From Thermoplasmatales archaeon SW_10_69_26 (GTDB taxonomy: Archaea > Thermoplasmatota > SW-10-69-26), in NCBI GenBank assembly GCA_003009755.1, contig PXUB01000029.1, positions 13,946 to 77,945 of the forward strand: 64,000 nt of DNA, given 5' to 3'. A program made the position numbers and the translations under genes. This document shows, one piece after another, positions 56,700 through 64,000 of the stretch (position 1 is its first letter; each line of letters starts with the position of its first letter). The notes beneath the pieces are model-generated. The model was given only the letters and a program-made list of their open reading frames with translations. It ran no database searches and was not told the DNA's origin.

Positions 56700-57950
56700 G
56701 TGCCCGTCGAGCGCACCTGCCACCTGTGCAGCTCCCCGATCCGCGAGGGCGTCGCCTACACGCGGACGGGCGCCTTGGACGAGGGCCATCGTCGCCTGTA
56801 CGTGCACGCCGAGTGCTACTTCGAGCACGTTCCCGAGGATCGGCGAGACGACTACTGGCGCGAGCTGTCCAGCCAGCTCGCCCAGGGCTCCTCCCTCGGC
56901 ACGGGGGCCTCGGTCACCACCCAGTCCAGCGCGCGAGCACGCACCGACGGCGGCTCCGAGCCCAAGCGACCCACGGCGATCGAGGTCGACGGCCTCGCCA
57001 AAACCTACCCGGACGGGACCCAGGCCGTGCGCTCGGTCTCGTTCACCGTGCAAGAGGGGGAGGTGTTCGGCGTACTGGGCCCCAACGGCGCCGGCAAGTC
57101 CACCCTGATCGGCATGCTCGGCACGCTCGTCGAACCAAGCCAGGGCCAAGGCACCGTCGCCGGCGTCGACGTCCGCGAGGATCCCGACCAGCTCAAGCCC
57201 AGGCTCGGGTTCGCGATGCAGGACGTCGGGGTCGACGAGCTGGCCACCGGCCGCGAGTTCCTGCACCTGCAGGGCCGCCTGTACGGCCTCTCCAAGCAGC
57301 AGACCCGCGAACGCAGTGACGAGCTGTTGGCGATCTTCGACCTCGAGGACGCCGCCGACCGCCGCATCGAGAGCTACTCCGGCGGCATGCAACGCCGCGT
57401 GGACCTCGCCGGCGCCTTGATCCACGAACCCGAGATCGTGTTCCTCGACGAGCCGACCGAGGGCCTCGACCCCCGCGGTCGCCGGGAGATGTGGCACCTC
57501 CTCGAGGACCTGAACGAGCGGCTGGGCGCCACGATCCTCCTCAGCACCCACTACATGGAGGAAGCCGACGCCCTGTGCGACCGCCTGGCGATCATGGACG
57601 AGGGCCGCATCGTCGCCCGCGGCCGCCCCGAGGAGCTGAAAGCCACCGTCGGACCCGCCTCGATCCAGCTGCGATGGACGCCCGAGCGCACGCCCGAGGC
57701 TCTCGACGAGGCGCGGGAGCTCATACAGAGTCGAGGCGTCGCCGAGCGGCTGCAACGCTCCGGCGACCAGCTGTACGTCTACGTCCACGACCCGCCGCGA
57801 GCGATCCCGGGCCTGTTGCGCCGGCTCGGGGCCGCCGACCTCGCCCCGGATAGCCTCTCCGTCGAGGAGGCCAGCCTCGACGACGTCTACCTCGCCTACA
57901 CCGGACGCTCGCTCGAGCAGGCCGAGCAAGCCCAGGAGGGGTCGGGGTGA
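56700..57950 (+). CDS. ABC transporter ATPase with N-terminal zinc domain
   Basis: From GTG 56700, 416 residues. Residues 1-50 carry a treble-clef-like zinc site (TCHLCSSPIREG, later YVHAECYFEHV), followed by a Ser-rich linker. ABC ATPase: Walker A GPNGAGKST, Q-loop FAMQDVGVDE, signature YSGGMQRR, Walker B IVFLDEPTEGLD, and H-loop LSTHYMEEAD. The C-terminal 90 residues are a DUF4162-like extension. The zinc domain is unusual for this family. GTGA overlap with the permease gene. Confidence 0.92.
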   Translation: MPVERTCHLCSSPIREGVAYTRTGALDEGHRRLYVHAECYFEHVPEDRRDDYWRELSSQLAQGSSLGTGASVTTQSSARARTDGGSEPKRPTAIEVDGLAKTYPDGTQAVRSVSFTVQEGEVFGVLGPNGAGKSTLIGMLGTLVEPSQGQGTVAGVDVREDPDQLKPRLGFAMQDVGVDELATGREFLHLQGRLYGLSKQQTRERSDELLAIFDLEDAADRRIESYSGGMQRRVDLAGALIHEPEIVFLDEPTEGLDPRGRREMWHLLEDLNERLGATILLSTHYMEEADALCDRLAIMDEGRIVARGRPEELKATVGPASIQLRWTPERTPEALDEARELIQSRGVAERLQRSGDQLYVYVHDPPRAIPGLLRRLGAADLAPDSLSVEEASLDDVYLAYTGRSLEQAEQAQEGSG

Positions 57951-58723
57951 GCCAGCTGTGGAAGCCGACCTGGCAGCTCACCCGCCGCGCGCTCGTCCAG
58001 TTCCCGCGCATCCCGACCGTGCTCGTCTTCTCGATGATCCCGCCCCTCGTCCAGTTCCTGCTGTTCGGCTCGATCTTCGGTGACCTGCCCGACCAGCTGG
58101 CGACCTTCCCCACAGACAACTACCACGCCTACCTGGCCCCGGCGATCGTGTTCTTCACCACGATCATCGGTGTCGCCAACGCCGGCATGGCGCTCGTGCG
58201 CGACTTCCGCAACGGCTACTTCCGCAAGCTGTTGCTGGCGCCGATCAACAAGTGGGCGATCCTGTTGGGGCGGCTGCTGGCAGACGGCGTCCGCGTCTAC
58301 GTCCAGGCCGGCTTGATCTTGCTGCTGGCCTTGGCCTTCGACGCCTCCGTCGTCACCGGCGTCGCCGGCGCGCTCGTCATGCTCGCCATCTCGACGCTGT
58401 TCAGCTTGTTCACCGTCGGCGTGCTGGTGGCCAACGTCGGCCTGCGCACGAAGAACGAGGAGGCGGTCCAGTCGATCTTCCCCGTCTTCTTCATCGGCAT
58501 CTTCCTGACGACCGCCTTCCTTCCGAAGGCCAGCATCGGCTCCGACCTCGTCAAGACCTTGATCGATGCCAACCCCGCCGAGTACGTGATCCGGCCGATG
58601 CGCGAGCTGATGCTCGTCGGCTGGGACCCAAGCGGGTTGCTGCTGGCCGCCGGCATCACGGTCGCCTCCGCCGTCGTCGGCGTGGCGATCACGGCGCTGA
58701 ACTTCCAGACCGTGTACGAGTGA
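57947..58723 (+). CDS. ABC-2 type transporter permease
   Basis: A 258-residue permease with six membrane helices and the ABC-2 motif near AEYVIRPMRELM. It starts MSQLWKPTWQLTRRAL, overlapping the ATPase stop. Together the pair forms a DrrA/DrrB-like exporter for lipids, drugs or polysaccharide; substrate unknown. Confidence 0.92.
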   Translation: MSQLWKPTWQLTRRALVQFPRIPTVLVFSMIPPLVQFLLFGSIFGDLPDQLATFPTDNYHAYLAPAIVFFTTIIGVANAGMALVRDFRNGYFRKLLLAPINKWAILLGRLLADGVRVYVQAGLILLLALAFDASVVTGVAGALVMLAISTLFSLFTVGVLVANVGLRTKNEEAVQSIFPVFFIGIFLTTAFLPKASIGSDLVKTLIDANPAEYVIRPMRELMLVGWDPSGLLLAAGITVASAVVGVAITALNFQTVYE

Positions 58724-58734
58724 CCGGGTCGGCC

Positions 58735-59175
58735 TCAGCCCGGGTCCCCGCGGCAGGCGGACCCGGACCACGGCGCCTGAGGGGTCGGTGTCCTCCTCGA
58801 CCTCGCCGCCCAGGCGCGCGACCAGGCGCCCTGCCAGGGACAGGCCGCCGCCCGTGGGCGACCGCTCGCGGTCGTCGAAGACATCCATCCTCCCCTCGTC
58901 CGGCACGCCGGGGCCATCGTCCTCGATCCAGAGGCCGCCCGGCTGTCGGCCTCACCGGTGACCGTCCCAGCGATCGTCCGCGTCTCGTCGAGCAGGTCGA
59001 CCGCTTCCAGCGCGTTGCCCTGCATCACCTGGGCCTGGTCTCGGACCTCCTCCGGCCCAGGCGGGTCCTCACCCGGGTCCGCTTCGAGGAGACCGGCGGT
59101 GCTCGAGACGGCCGCCAGGCGGTTGCGACGGTCGCGAGGGATCACGCTGTCGACCAACGGCTCGAGCCAACGCCT
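58735..59175 (-). pseudogene. histidine kinase remnant
   Basis: On the minus strand, DRRNRLAAVSSTAGLLEADP and QVMQGNALEAVDLLDETRTI resemble a His-kinase dimerisation region, but the N-box part is missing. After a frame change WIEDDGPGVPDEGRMDVFDD, SPTGGGLSLAGRLVARLGGE and VRVRLPRG form the C-terminal ATPase half. A deletion and a frameshift have destroyed the gene. It lies between the exporter and the permease gene; 59176-59256 has no other feature. Confidence 0.6.
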
Positions 59176-59256
59176 CGCGATCGAGGACGACCCCGTTCGG
59201 CCGACAACAGAGGGTCGGCTCGAGCGGCCGCGATGAGGGCGGTCCCCGGGGCCCGG

Positions 59257-61485
59257 TCAGCGCATCCGTCCACCCAGCCGTTCGACGACGGCCTGCTTCA
59301 GCGTGCGGCGGGTCTGCTGGGCGCCGCGCGCCATCAGCACGGTGCCGGAGGCCTGCCCGGCGATCGACTGCGGGATCGAGCCGTACAGCGCTTGCGCGAC
59401 GAGGTTGCGGCCGGTCACGCCCACGCACACGGTGTCGACGTCTGCGACGGCGTCCAGCAGCGTGCCGGAGACGTCCTCGGCCACGCGCACGTCGGCCTCG
59501 TACTCGTCCTCGCCGATCGCGGCCACCTCGGCCACGTCCTCGATGATCGCTCGCCCGTCGGCCTCGGGGTCGTCATCGTCGTCCTCGGTCGCCGGTTGCA
59601 CGTTCAGCAACCGCAGCGGGGCGTCGAACGAGCGAGCCAGCTGGACGGCGTGGCGGGCCGCGGCCGGAGCGTTGTCGCCGCGCCCGGCCAGGGCCACGAT
59701 CTCGTCGACGTCGCGCGGGTTGCGGACCAGCGTCACCTCGCAGGGCGCCCGCTCGAGGATCGGGTCCACGGTCGTGCCGAACACGACGTCGCGCCGTCGC
59801 CGCGGCGTCCAGCCCAGCATGACCTGGTCGGCGTCCTCGTCCTCGATGACGTCGAGCAGCGCCTCCGGCGCCGAGCGGCCGATCAGGGCCCGCGTGCGGA
59901 CCGGGATGTCCAACCGCTCGCCGGCCTCGCGCGCCCGCTCGAGCAGGTGCTGTTGCAGCTGGACGCGCTTCTCCTCGGCCTCGGCCTCTTGCGTCAAGGA
60001 GGTCTGCGGGGGGACCTCTTGAACGTTGACGGCCACGACCTCGGCCTCCTGCCCGGTGCCGGCCGAGCTGGCCGCGGCGACGCGCAGCAGCATGTCCTCG
60101 GTGGCTGGGTTCGCGACCGGGACGACGACCGTGTAGCGGTCGGTGGCCTCCTCGCCCTCGCGGGCCTCGGGCGCGATCGCCTCGCCCAGCAGGCTGTCCA
60201 CCTCGGCCCGGTCGCGGGCGTAGAAGACGTACCATGCGACCCCGATCGCGACGATGCCGGCGCCGGTCAGCTGGACGACCAACCGCATCTGCACGATCAC
60301 GCCGATGCAGGCCAGGAAGCCCAGGGCCGGAACGATCGGGTACAACAGCGAGGGGATCGCGAAATCCGGCTCGTAGTTCTCGGGCCCGGCCTCGCGGAGC
60401 ACGATGACGCTGACGTGCACCAGCGCGTACGTGACGAGGTACATGAACGCGGCCACGTCCGCCAGCGTGCTGATCGGGACGGGGCCGGCGATGAGGATCA
60501 AGATCACGACGCCGGTCGTCATGATCGCTCGGTAGGGGGTGCGGAAGGTGTCGTGGATGCGGTTCAGCCAGTCGGCCAGGATCTTGTCCCGGCCCATGGC
60601 GAAGTTCACGCGGGCCGCGGAGAGGATCGAAGCGTTGGCAGAGGACACCGTGGCGAGAACGGCGCCGACGATCATCGCCAGCGACCCGGCGTCACCGAGG
60701 AACTGGCGGGCGACGTCGGCGACCGGGATCTCGGAGGCTTCCAGCGCGTCGACCGGCAGGATGCCCGTCGAGACGAGCATGACGAGCACGTACAGCAGCG
60801 TCGGCGTCACGACGGCCGCGATCATCGACAGCGGCAGGTTGCGAGCCGGGTCCTCGATCTCCTCGGCCGAGGTGGCGATCACCTCGAACCCAATGAAGCT
60901 CACGAACACGGTCCCGGCCGTCAAGCCGACGGCGCTCCAGCCGTGGGGGTTGAACGGCGTCAACAGCGAGGTGTCGAGGATCGATAGCCCGAACGCGATG
61001 AAGCCCACGATCATCACGACGAGCAGGATGACGATCACGTTCTGCAAGGAGCCGGTCTCCTTGACGCCGCGGTAGTTCACGATCGTCAACAGGGCCGCCA
61101 TCGCCAACGCCGACCCGATCACGGGCAACACGGGGCTGAGCCCGGCCAGGTACTGGCCGAAGCCCAACATGTAGAACGCTGTGGCGAACATGAGCCCGCC
61201 CCACATCCCCCAGCCGACGATCGACCCGGCCAAGCCGCCCAGGGCCTGGTTCACGTAGTAGTAGCTGCCGCCGGCCTTCGGCATGCCGGTCGCAAGCTCG
61301 GAGAGGGACAACGCGGCCAGCAGGGCCACGACCCCGCCCAGCGCGAAGGAGACCATGCTGGCGGGTCCGGCCTGGCCGGCCACGATGCCGGGCAGGACGA
61401 AGATCCCCGCCCCGATCATGGTGCCGAGACCGAGCGTGTAGGCTTCCAGGAAGCCGAGGTCGCGTGCGAGCTCGGGTTCGCTCAT
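59257..61485 (-). CDS. APC-family amino acid permease with two C-terminal Usp domains
   Basis: About 742 residues. Twelve membrane helices (residues about 10-440) begin with LGFLEAYTLGLGTMIGAGIF and include YYYVNQALGGLAG, typical of cationic or general amino acid permeases. A region of about 270 residues follows with two UspA-like units (TVVVPVANPATEDMLLRVAA with MLGWTPRRR; IVALAGRGDNAPAAARHAVQ with VCVGVTGRN). The same architecture is known in archaeal and bacterial transporters. ATG 61485 is chosen; a gaacttatccc box lies about 70 nt upstream. Confidence 0.9.
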   Translation of the reverse strand: MSEPELARDLGFLEAYTLGLGTMIGAGIFVLPGIVAGQAGPASMVSFALGGVVALLAALSLSELATGMPKAGGSYYYVNQALGGLAGSIVGWGMWGGLMFATAFYMLGFGQYLAGLSPVLPVIGSALAMAALLTIVNYRGVKETGSLQNVIVILLVVMIVGFIAFGLSILDTSLLTPFNPHGWSAVGLTAGTVFVSFIGFEVIATSAEEIEDPARNLPLSMIAAVVTPTLLYVLVMLVSTGILPVDALEASEIPVADVARQFLGDAGSLAMIVGAVLATVSSANASILSAARVNFAMGRDKILADWLNRIHDTFRTPYRAIMTTGVVILILIAGPVPISTLADVAAFMYLVTYALVHVSVIVLREAGPENYEPDFAIPSLLYPIVPALGFLACIGVIVQMRLVVQLTGAGIVAIGVAWYVFYARDRAEVDSLLGEAIAPEAREGEEATDRYTVVVPVANPATEDMLLRVAAASSAGTGQEAEVVAVNVQEVPPQTSLTQEAEAEEKRVQLQQHLLERAREAGERLDIPVRTRALIGRSAPEALLDVIEDEDADQVMLGWTPRRRRDVVFGTTVDPILERAPCEVTLVRNPRDVDEIVALAGRGDNAPAAARHAVQLARSFDAPLRLLNVQPATEDDDDDPEADGRAIIEDVAEVAAIGEDEYEADVRVAEDVSGTLLDAVADVDTVCVGVTGRNLVAQALYGSIPQSIAGQASGTVLMARGAQQTRRTLKQAVVERLGGRMR

Positions 61486-61632
61486 CGTGCATCCCACCGA
61501 CCGCGCGGTCGAGGCCCGCTCGGGCGGGGAACGAGCGACGCCACGTCGGCCAAGGGATAAGTTCGTTGGCACCGCGAGGCCTTACCTCGAGGGGGACAGC
61601 CTTCATCGGGGACGGCGCCGCTGACGGCCACG

Positions 61633-62061
61633 ATGACGGCGAGCTTGCTCGAGCGCGTGCTGGTGCCCGTGGCCAACGAGGAGGACACCGAAGCCACGTG
61701 CGCGGCGATCGAGCCCTACCTCGACGAGATCGGCGAGATCGTGCTGGTGCACGTCGTCGAGCAGACGCCCGGCTACATGGACCACGGTTCGCCGGAGGCC
61801 CTCGCCGAGGACGCCCAGCGGTTCCTCGCGATGGCCCGACGCGAGCTCAGCGAGGACACCGTCGTCCGCGCCGAGGTGCGCTACGGAGACGACGTGGCTG
61901 CCGAGATCGCCGACGAGGCTGACGAGGTCGAGGCGACCGCGATCGTGTTCCATCCGCGGGACAAGGGCCTGCTGGCTCAGCTCGTCGACGGCGACCACGA
62001 GGGCCAGCTGATCCGCGCCGGCCCGGTGCCCGTGATCGCGCTCACTCGGTCGGCCCGCTGA
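61633..62061 (+). CDS. universal stress protein (Usp) domain protein
   Basis: A 142-residue single-domain Usp. LLERVLVPVANEEDTEATCA resembles the start of the permease's Usp units, and it ends GPVPVIALTRS. The ATP-binding GxxGx(9)GS motif is not clear: DKGLLAQLVDGDHEGQLI is in its place. Divergently transcribed from the APC-Usp permease, so probably linked to it. Confidence 0.85.
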   Translation: MTASLLERVLVPVANEEDTEATCAAIEPYLDEIGEIVLVHVVEQTPGYMDHGSPEALAEDAQRFLAMARRELSEDTVVRAEVRYGDDVAAEIADEADEVEATAIVFHPRDKGLLAQLVDGDHEGQLIRAGPVPVIALTRSAR

Positions 62062-62066
62062 CCTGG

Positions 62067-62819
62067 CTACCCTCGCAGGTAGCTTGCTCCGTTCACGTCG
62101 AGCACGGCGCCGGTCGTGAACGGGCACTCCTCGCTGGCGAGGAACGCGACCGCGGCCGCGATCTCCTCGGGGCGTGCGACCCGATCCATCGGGCTCTGGG
62201 CCCGGATCGCGTCCCCTTGCTCGCCCTCGAGCACCTGCTCGACCATCGGCGTCCTCACGAACCCGGGGGCCACCGCCGCCACGCGGATGCCCTGCTCGCC
62301 CAGCTTCCTGGCCAACGATCCCGTCAGCGAGCTCAGGCCGGCCTTGCTGGCGCCGTAGGCGGGCGCGTCGGGTTCGCCGCGGTAGGCGCCCCGCGAGGAG
62401 ACGTTGACGATGGCGCCTTGGCCGTCGGCGAGCTCGTCCTGGGCCAGGAACGACAGGTGGGCCGGCGCCGCCAGGTTCAACGCCAGCGTGCGCTCGAAGT
62501 CCTCCCGCCACCGCGCGTAGGACACCTCGTCGGGCGGATGCTCGACGAAGCGGCCGGCGTTGTTGACGAGGACCTCGAGCCCGCCCCATCGAGTCTGGAC
62601 GCGATCGATCAGCTCCTCGGGGCCGGTCTCCTGCATCACGTCGACGTGGAGCACCTCGTGCTCGCCGGGCAGCTCGTCGGCCAGCTCGTCGGCTTCCTCG
62701 GCTCGGCTGTACGTGTGCAGGCCCACGCGGGCGCCTTCCTCGGCCAGCCGGCGGGCGATCGCTTCCCCGATCCCGCCGGTGGCTCCCGTCACCAAAGCTC
62801 GCTGCTCCTCGAAGCGCAT
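62067..62819 (-). CDS. short-chain dehydrogenase/reductase (FabG-like)
   Basis: A 250-residue classical SDR. Cofactor motif TGATGGIGEAIA, NNAG, catalytic Ser in IVNVSSRGAYRG, and YxxxK in YGASKAGLSSL are all present; the end is PFTTGAVLDVNGASYLRG. FabG-like or related alcohol oxidoreductase. ATG 62819 is chosen because cttaaccgg is 29 nt upstream. Converges on the Usp gene, 5 bp apart. Confidence 0.92.
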   Translation of the reverse strand: MRFEEQRALVTGATGGIGEAIARRLAEEGARVGLHTYSRAEEADELADELPGEHEVLHVDVMQETGPEELIDRVQTRWGGLEVLVNNAGRFVEHPPDEVSYARWREDFERTLALNLAAPAHLSFLAQDELADGQGAIVNVSSRGAYRGEPDAPAYGASKAGLSSLTGSLARKLGEQGIRVAAVAPGFVRTPMVEQVLEGEQGDAIRAQSPMDRVARPEEIAAAVAFLASEECPFTTGAVLDVNGASYLRG

Positions 62820-62840
62820 CGCGCCGGGCAAGCAGGGCCC

Positions 62841-62851
62841 CGGTTAAGGCC
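62841..62851 (-). promoter_or_regulatory. TATA-like box (ggccttaaccg)
   Basis: On the minus strand, centred 27-29 nt before ATG 62819. Confidence 0.55.
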
Positions 62852-62924
62852 CCATCGACGCCGGCTTCGGTGGCGGCCGAACGCATCCGGGGTTTACATG
62901 GTGCTCGGCGGGTACGTGGGCGCG

Positions 62925-63890
62925 ATGCGGAACCACCACGTGCTGCTCGCGGCCGCGTTGCTCCTCGTCCCGCTGGCCGGCTGCATCGACGGAGCCCAGG
63001 GCGCTCCCGAGGGGGCGGTCGCGTTCGAGACGATCGACCGAGGCCCAAACTCGGGCATCGAGGAGGAGCGCACCGTCGTCGTCCGCGACCAGGCGGCCTT
63101 CGAGGACCTGTGGGCCGAGCACCAGGCCAACCGGTCCGGCGAGCCCGACGTCCCGAGCGTCGACTTCGACGAGCAGGTCGTCGCGGCGATCTTCAAGGGC
63201 GAGAGCCCCGACGGTTGCCACGGCGCCCAGATCGAGAACGTGACCGGGGACGGGGACCAGATCACCGTGTCGGGCGCCTTCTTCGAGGTCACCGACGCCT
63301 ACTGCACCCAGCAGATCACGCACCCGTTCCACATCGTCGCCTTCGACCGGTACGACGCCGAGACCACGTTCGCCATCCGAGAAGAGACCCGCCAGCAGGG
63401 CAACGGCACCGATGGCGACAACGGCACCGACGAGGGGGCCGCCGACCAGGGCAGCTACACGTGCCGCGAGCCCGGCCCAACGGACGCCTCGACGACCGGC
63501 GCCAACGTGACGTTCGCGACGATCGAGGGGGGCGAGCAGTCCGGCATCGAGCAGCCCTGCGTCACGGTCGCCCGCAACGAGACCGCCTGGCGGGACCTCT
63601 GGCGCGACCACTACCCGACCTCGACGGCCGACGACGAACGCCCCGAGGTCGACTTCGACGAGAGCATCGTTGCGGCGATCTTCAAGGGTGAAAGCCCCGA
63701 CGCCTGCCACGGCGCCGAGATCGAGGAGGTCACCCCCGAGGGCCAGGACCTCGTCGTCCACGGCGTCTTCTACGTCGTCGAGGACCAGGCCTGCGCCGAG
63801 GTCGTCACCTACCCGTACCACATCGTCGAGCTCGAGCGCCCCGAGGGCGGTCTCGTTTTCGACGTCCGCGAGGAGACGCGCCAAGGCTAG
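62925..63890 (+). CDS. lipoprotein with two tandem PrcB-like domains
   Basis: A 321-residue lipoprotein. MRNHHVLLAAALLLVPLAGC puts the lipid-modified Cys at residue 20. Two similar domains follow: FETIDRGPNSGIEEERTVVV...VDFDEQVVAAIFKGESPDGCHG in part and FATIEGGEQSGIEQPCVTVA...VDFDESIVAAIFKGESPDACHG in part, joined by an Asn/Gly/Thr linker. Each resembles the PrcB_C protease-inhibitor-like domain. A gggtttacatgg box lies 30 nt upstream of ATG 62925. Confidence 0.75.
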   Translation: MRNHHVLLAAALLLVPLAGCIDGAQGAPEGAVAFETIDRGPNSGIEEERTVVVRDQAAFEDLWAEHQANRSGEPDVPSVDFDEQVVAAIFKGESPDGCHGAQIENVTGDGDQITVSGAFFEVTDAYCTQQITHPFHIVAFDRYDAETTFAIREETRQQGNGTDGDNGTDEGAADQGSYTCREPGPTDASTTGANVTFATIEGGEQSGIEQPCVTVARNETAWRDLWRDHYPTSTADDERPEVDFDESIVAAIFKGESPDACHGAEIEEVTPEGQDLVVHGVFYVVEDQACAEVVTYPYHIVELERPEGGLVFDVREETRQG

Positions 63891-64000
63891 ACTGCCGGCT
63901 GTGCTTGGGTTAGGCTCTCGCCGCCCTCAGGCGGTGAAAGCGCGGAGCCGAGACGAAGGTTCGCCCGGATCGAAGATCCGGACTCTCGCGAGGATCCGCC
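63888..64000 (+). repeat. 3'-flank repeat, second copy, running off the window
   Basis: From the stop codon, TAGACTGCCGGCTGTGCTTG and ggttaggctctcgc match 50057-50098. It continues with hairpin CCGCC/GGCGG, a CGGATC-gaa-GATCCG hairpin like that of the dispersed structured elements, and tcgcgaggatcc. Confidence 0.7.

Noticed and set aside
58252-60987. 911-codon open frame on the plus strand over the permease and APC genes
   Set aside because: It spans two real genes on opposite strands; composition is shadow coding.

Overview
The window is from a high-GC archaeon, most likely a euryarchaeon. Marker genes are archaeal: ribosomal proteins S27e and L44e, aIF2-alpha, Nop10, Pelota, RqcH, primase small subunit, GINS, archaeal CCA transferase, Nep1 and archaeal-type UMP kinase. 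Proteins are strongly Asp/Glu-rich, which suggests a salt-adapted lineage. I could not decide between a Thermoplasmata-like and a Halobacteriota-like group from sequence alone. Many genes have a T/A-rich box (CTTTTG, CTTAT, GGTTAAG types) centred about 26-30 nt before the start codon, so leaderless transcription appears to be the rule.

Layout. 1-4.7 kb: DsrE-like protein, a fixCX pair, nicotinamidase and small membrane proteins. 4.8-6.7 kb: sufS-sufU for Fe-S assembly. 6.7-8.2 kb: a 1.5-kb segment bracketed by inverted copies of a CACAGAG-type repeat, holding a PKD lipoprotein and broken genes. 8.2-11.2 kb: a translation cluster on the minus strand (L44e, S27e, aIF2-alpha, Nop10, PAC2 chaperone). 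12.4-14.9 kb: an operon with an SMC/Rad50-like ATPase and two small acidic partners. 15-27 kb: thioredoxin reductase, malate dehydrogenase, THUMP methyltransferase, subtilisin-like lipoprotein plus a collapsed copy, then Pelota-RqcH-zinc ribbon protein-UMP kinase (ribosome rescue and pyrimidine synthesis). 27-31 kb: secreted proteins and gene fragments. 31-39.5 kb: priS-gins, YbaK, MscS-Usp channel, K+ channel, thyX, purT, response regulator. 39.5-42.5 kb: a repeat-rich zone with the window's only tRNA (Leu-UAA). 42.5-64 kb: oxidoreductase, S1 protease, Fpg/Nei glycosylase, cystathionine synthase, RHH regulator, thpR-cca, fused 3-hydroxyacyl-CoA dehydrogenase/enoyl-CoA hydratase, nep1, ABC exporter, APC-Usp permease, Usp, SDR and a PrcB-like lipoprotein.

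The most unusual content is between genes. Several stretches (930-1286, 17.7-17.85 kb, 33.05-33.2 kb, 41.25-41.45 kb, 50.1-50.35 kb) are packed with perfect or near-perfect inverted repeats. One such element is dispersed in at least three copies, and one of its stems shows compensatory base changes. A second, 165-bp repeat occurs three times, and in one case seems to supply the start codon of a lipoprotein gene. The tRNA-Leu gene is surrounded by partial copies of itself, consistent with repeated integration and excision.

No CRISPR array, rRNA gene or intact insertion sequence was seen. Calls rest on reading the sequence and on family knowledge; no database search was possible.
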